A DNA stretch of 64,000 nucleotides, taken from assembly GCA_003116995.1 (NCBI GenBank), contig BDSL01000105.1, positions 248,001 to 312,000 on the forward strand, given 5' to 3'. The first letter of the stretch is position 1. Each line of letters starts with the position of its first letter. The notes below the pieces were generated by a model. The model made no database searches. It was not told where the DNA came from and was given only the letters and a program-made list of their open reading frames with translations. This DNA is from Yamagishiella unicocca. Taxonomy: Eukaryota; Chlorophyta; Chlorophyceae; Chlamydomonadales; Volvocaceae. The translations under genes and the position numbers were made by a program. This document shows positions 60,012 to 64,000 of this stretch, piece after piece.

Positions 60012-62577
60012 CTACCGCCCCTCCGGCGCTGAAGGTCTATCTCCCGAGGCAACTTGCCGTATAAACTCCCGGAACAGCTGCCACGACCTGCCAGCCGCAT
60101 TGCCCTGCCGCACTGTCGCCAGATCCCGCACGAACGCGTGGCCCTCCCCTTCAAACATCTCCAGCCTGTGCGGCACGCCCGCAGCGGCCATGTCCGCCTG
60201 CGTAGGGCGGGTTCGGACAGGGGTTGCGCCGGGGGCTAGTGGCCCAGGCTACGTTTGTAGGGGATGCTGCAACAGTCGAGTGGTGGCTGTAGCACTTGAC
60301 CCAGAACATTTGCGGAGGAGGGCTACAACGGATGGTGGCAGGGACGGGAGCGGAGCCAATTGATCGGCGAGTGGAAGGTAGCCCAGATGCCTGGGATGGC
60401 GATAGGTCGGAATGGCGACCCACGACTGGGCGGTTGGTTATCCGCATCGACTCAAGTCCTGGCGACGAGCGGGCTGGTCCCACGGCGGCAAAAGAGCATA
60501 TCGTCGCTCTCACCCAACCAACAATGGTCCTCGAAGACCCACCGGTATCTGAAGTGCGCAGGACCGGCGATTTGCCAGCGCATCGGGGGGGCCCATGCAC
60601 GTGGCCCCATTCGCCTTCCCAAGAACCCAACAGGACACAACTGACACCGCCCAGCCACCCTCGTTCCGCCTCCCTGGCCCTCAAGTGGGAGTCAACGTTT
60701 CGGCACCGCACCTTGAACTTGTCTAGCATAGCCGCCGAAAACTGCGCATCTTTGGTGCCGTACAGGCCCAAAATGGGCGTGTTGCCCAATTTAGCAACCT
60801 CGCTGGCCTGCGCCCGCGAGAGAATCAGCGGAACAGTAGGCACAGCAATGGGGACGGAACGCAGGACGGTTGCGACCCGCGGTGCACCCCAGCCGGCAAC
60901 AGCAGCGACGCGGGCGACGCTACGGGCATGGCTTGGCGCAGTGCTTCCGCCAGTGGGTGCGTCCCCGGGACGAGCACGCAGCAACGCAGTTCCAGATGCA
61001 ACCACCCACCAAGCCACCCACCCACCTACCCAGCTACCCAGGCTGCAAGTCGTACCCGGCGGGGCCGCCTGTGGCGCCGCTAGTCCCTCATTCACCACCG
61101 CCTGCGCACTCGCCCTTCCCTCCCTGCGCAGTCCAAACCCCGTCACCCCCTGGTGCGACGGCTCACCTCCAGCAGGGGTCGCCCATAGAAGATGGTCACC
61201 CCCGCCACCTCGCCCGGGTGGGCGGCGGCGTACCGCACTGCGGAGCCGCCGCCGTAGCAGAACCCGGCGACCACGATCCGCTCCGGATCCACGTCGGGCT
61301 GGGACTTGAGCCTGGGGCAGGGAGGGTTACAGCCGCAAGGATCCGTCACCTCAATACTAGTTTCAGGCCTTCCACGTCCCTGAACTCGCTAGCTGCCTGG
61401 GGGACGCTGGACGCAGTGCCGTCGAGATGATCTACCTGGATGAGATGGGGTAAGAGCTTCTGGCGCGAAAAGGACAAGGTTTGATGAGATGAGAGGTGAG
61501 GCATTGACGCGACGTCGGGACCTTGGCGGCGAAGGATCGGAGAGGGCATACGTGCGGTGATAGCGGGCAGAAGGCAACCAGGTGGAGGTGCGGTAATAAA
61601 TAAAAATTGACCCACTTTATCCTTTATGCGTTCACCGGTCTCCCCCCTACCCATAACGAACCCGTCCACCACGCGCCACGCACCACGTCACCGCCTCGTG
61701 CACCGACTCCACGCCCCAGCTGGCGCCGCCCCTCAGCGCGTACTTGAAGCCTAGAGCGATGGCTCGGAAGGGCCACCGCGTGGACTGCCCGCGGAAGGTG
61801 TCGGGAGCCACCACCACGACGTCCTCCTCGTCCGCCAGCGCCTGAGCGAGGTCCACCTGCGCACCCCGGCACCGTCAGGCGGTTGGCGGTTGAGTCCATT
61901 GCTGTTGCGCGCTGCAAGTCCCCCAGGCGGTGCAGTGCGATACCTGCTCACTGCCGCGACGTCCGCCGCCGCCGGCCGCCGCCGCCGCCGCTGCCGGCGC
62001 AGGACCGATAGGCCGTATGGAGCCGTGTCGGGGCCGGCTTAAAGCGCCGGCACCCGCCGAGCAGCTGCGGGCGACCTTCCCGCACGGCGCATCGCCGGAC
62101 AGGCCCGGCGTCGTCAACACCCCACACTCGCTGACGGCTGGCGCCTGGTGGCGGCAGTCATACACGCGCAACAAATACGGCATCGCACCGTACCTCGCGG
62201 CGCTGCAGCCCTAGAATCTGGTGGATGAGGACGACCGCCGGACGGCGCCTCACAGGGCTGTCCGCGCCGCTACTGCCGCCGACACTACTGCCACTGCTAC
62301 TGCCACTGCTGCTGCCGCCGGTGGGATGGGGTCTAGCCACGAATAATCGCACGCCGTTGGCGTCTGCGTTCGTAATGGCGTTGACTCGAGGGCTCGCCGT
62401 GTCCAGCAACTCGTCCAAGAGCACGCTGGCAGGTAAGCCCAGCACTATGACGGCAGCGATAGCAGCGGCGGAATGGACCTCAAAGGGCAAGGCAGCGACG
62501 GGGGTCGCCAGCCGAAATCGGTGTGCCAAAGCGGGCTGGTGGGGACGGCTGGACGCGACAGCGACAGGTTTGGCCAT
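60012..62577 (-). CDS. Dienelactone hydrolase family protein, five exons
   Basis: Exons (minus) are 62577-62194, 61856-61651, 61311-61167, 60807-60712 and 60197-60012. They total 1,017 bases (338 residues), with all phases consistent. It is an alpha/beta hydrolase of the dienelactone hydrolase family. Residues in order: RPAVVLIHQILGL (first strand and oxyanion region), VVVVAPDTFRGQ, nucleophile Cys215 in GFCYGG (the Cys that separates this family from Ser hydrolases), VTIFYGRPL, Asp265 in LYGTKD, and His297 in GEGHAF. The full triad is therefore present. Substrate is unknown; family members open lactones or hydrolyse small esters. The first about 60 residues are Ala/Val/Arg-rich and could be an organelle transit peptide. 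A Gly-Ser linker (GGSSSGSSSG) sits before the first core strand. In-frame Met codons at 62637 and 62736 are alternative starts. Confidence 0.9.
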
Positions 62578-64000
62578 GGGCAAGTAGGGTGCCCGGGCCG
62601 CGCCCCCGACGTTGTGGTAGAATTGGCAGGTAGCCATAGTTCCTATGATGTTTTTGGCCTCGGTGTGATCTGGCTGCGCGGCTCGGCGAAGGCCGTAGCG
62701 CCGAAATGCGAGCAAGTGGAGCGACGACTGCGGCAACTTCTACACCCGTATCATCTAATTGACGATCGCAATCATATCGTGACTATTGCTGGAGAAAGAA
62801 GATTTCGAATACCGACGATTTCTTCGCCCTTGCGTACGTCGCCGAACATCATTTACATCGGACTGCTGGTACCACTTTACTTCCTTGAAACGAAATGAAA
62901 ACACCTGTATGCAGTGGTTATTCCCAAGTACCCTCGCGAATTACGAGCGCCCGCAACACTCGCTGACGACCCGACGCCAAAAACTCCTGAGAGAGGCAGA
63001 GAAGCATCGTTCTCAACAGAGAAGCATCGTGTCCGGAAATGCCGATCCTCGACGTAAACTTCTACAAGTCGGGTGGGTGGTACTGACTTGGAGCAACGCA
63101 TCTTGGCCCACATCAACTTCCCGCCCGCCCCTTTTTTGTGCTCCCCTGTGTCGCCCATCACGCGCCCCCCCCCAAGTTGTTGATGGCTATTATATATGCA
63201 GATTCTCTGGTTGTACGCTGACGAGGCTGGGATATAACCTCCGACATGTCAAAACCACGCTCTGCTCCCAAACTTGGCATACACCCGCGTTTCATTGGCG
63301 CTGCGATATTCCTCGCAGCAGTTTTGGCCAGCTAGCACATGAGATTAGGCAAGCCTACACAACAGAAAAGACATGGCCAGCCATTGCCCGGGTCCATACG
63401 CAAAAGCGCACATCCTATGTTCCTATCCCCGTTTTAGTTGCACATACAGACCCTACTGCCACCAGCCTGCCCTGCACGGCGTCAGCTGCCTCTGCCTACG
63501 ATTGACTCTTGTAGCATTCATGGCATGGGCCTGTAAACACTCTTGTTGCTTGGTACGTGGGCCCAATACCCTTGTCGGGATGAGAGGCAGACGGTCCCGA
63601 TGCTTGCATTGTTGCGGCGCTTCGCTGGTTCAGAGGGTATCAAAGTGTCGTTCTAATCCCGATCCTCGAAAATAGTTGGTCCGGCAATCCCTCGTGAAAT
63701 CTAATCCCCGACGGGTTTAATCCCTAAGCCCCCAATTCCAAAGCGAGTTCTAATCCCCAGCGCGGCAATCCCCCACCGGGTTGAATCCCCTCGAGGAGGC
63801 GGTTTCAATCCCCAATCCCCACGGGTCCGCAGCAGTCCCCAGCCCGTGTGAGTTTTCAGTATTCCCCCAGCGGCTGAGGAGCTGTGAGAAACGGCGGGTG
63901 TCATTTGCGTTTGGTGTCGCACCCTAGGATTCCGCTTCCCAGGGGCCTTGCCTTGCGTATAGAGCGCAGTCCTTCCTCGATGGAGTTTACAGTTGGTGGT
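62578..64000. other. Right end of window, no gene supported
   Basis: Open frames here (for example 62,786-63,505, +) have no recognisable domain. The left edge should contain the hydrolase promoter. Confidence 0.35.
63650..63850. repeat. Degenerate AATCCCC-phased repeat
   Basis: About nine occurrences of AATCCC or AATCCCC spaced roughly 15-30 bases apart, often followed by a GGG/GCG-containing word. The array is degenerate. Confidence 0.6.

Noticed and set aside
1..64000. tRNA and rRNA genes
   Set aside because: I looked for cloverleaf-type boxes and rRNA core words by eye and found none convincing. A covariance-model scan would settle this.

Overview
This is nuclear DNA of a green alga, most likely a volvocine (Chlamydomonas/Gonium/Volvox-type). 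Coding exons are very GC-rich and full of poly-Ala, Gln, Gly and Pro runs. Genes are split into many short exons with GT-AG introns. Introns and spacers are more AT-rich and full of minisatellites. Relics of PIF1/Helitron-type, LTR and tyrosine-recombinase elements lie between the genes. The genus cannot be fixed from the sequence alone. I built gene models by chaining exons whose splice sites keep codon phase and whose joined translations rebuild known motifs.

Layout. 1-3,837 (+): a four-exon low-complexity protein of unknown function, possibly cut by the window edge. 4.5-7.6 kb: mobile-element debris, including the tail of a PIF1-like helicase, plus an interlocked inverted repeat at 7,483-7,531. 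9,831-19,723 (-): a 17-exon, 635-residue copper radical oxidase (glyoxal/galactose oxidase type) with a signal peptide, a Pro-rich linker and all five expected active-site residues. 20-28 kb: gene-poor, with tandem repeats, a gag/retropepsin relic and a Pro-rich ORF. 28.4-33.9 kb: a divergent pair, an ARPC2-like fragment (-) and a five-exon METTL21-type methyltransferase (+). The same roughly 0.4-0.6 kb repeat begins exactly at a splice donor in each of the two genes. The methyltransferase intron also holds about 42 copies of a 33-bp minisatellite. 34-38 kb: a second minisatellite and a broken tyrosine recombinase.

The most striking locus is 38,725-47,064 (+). It is a five-exon gene of about 2,014 residues built as TIR-like domain, NACHT-type P-loop NTPase and 29 almost identical 42-residue WD40 repeats. 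This is the architecture of NLR/STAND innate-immune receptors. The repeats differ mainly at a handful of fixed positions, as in the fungal HET-E/HET-D/HET-R incompatibility receptors. A one-base deletion in repeat 29 changes the C-terminus.

47-53 kb: copies of a dispersed repeat family and an unidentified small gene flanked by related short tandem arrays. 53,869-57,775 (-): a papain-like cysteine protease with a membrane-spanning N-terminus, a Pro-rich stalk, and Ser where the catalytic Asn is expected. 57.8-60 kb: a gene desert with a short dispersed repeat. 60,012-62,577 (-): a five-exon dienelactone hydrolase-family protein with an intact Cys-Asp-His triad. The last 1.4 kb shows no gene.

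The genes do not form an operon-like set. They are an ordinary eukaryotic mixture of secreted, cytoskeletal, modifying and putative immune functions, interrupted by repeats.
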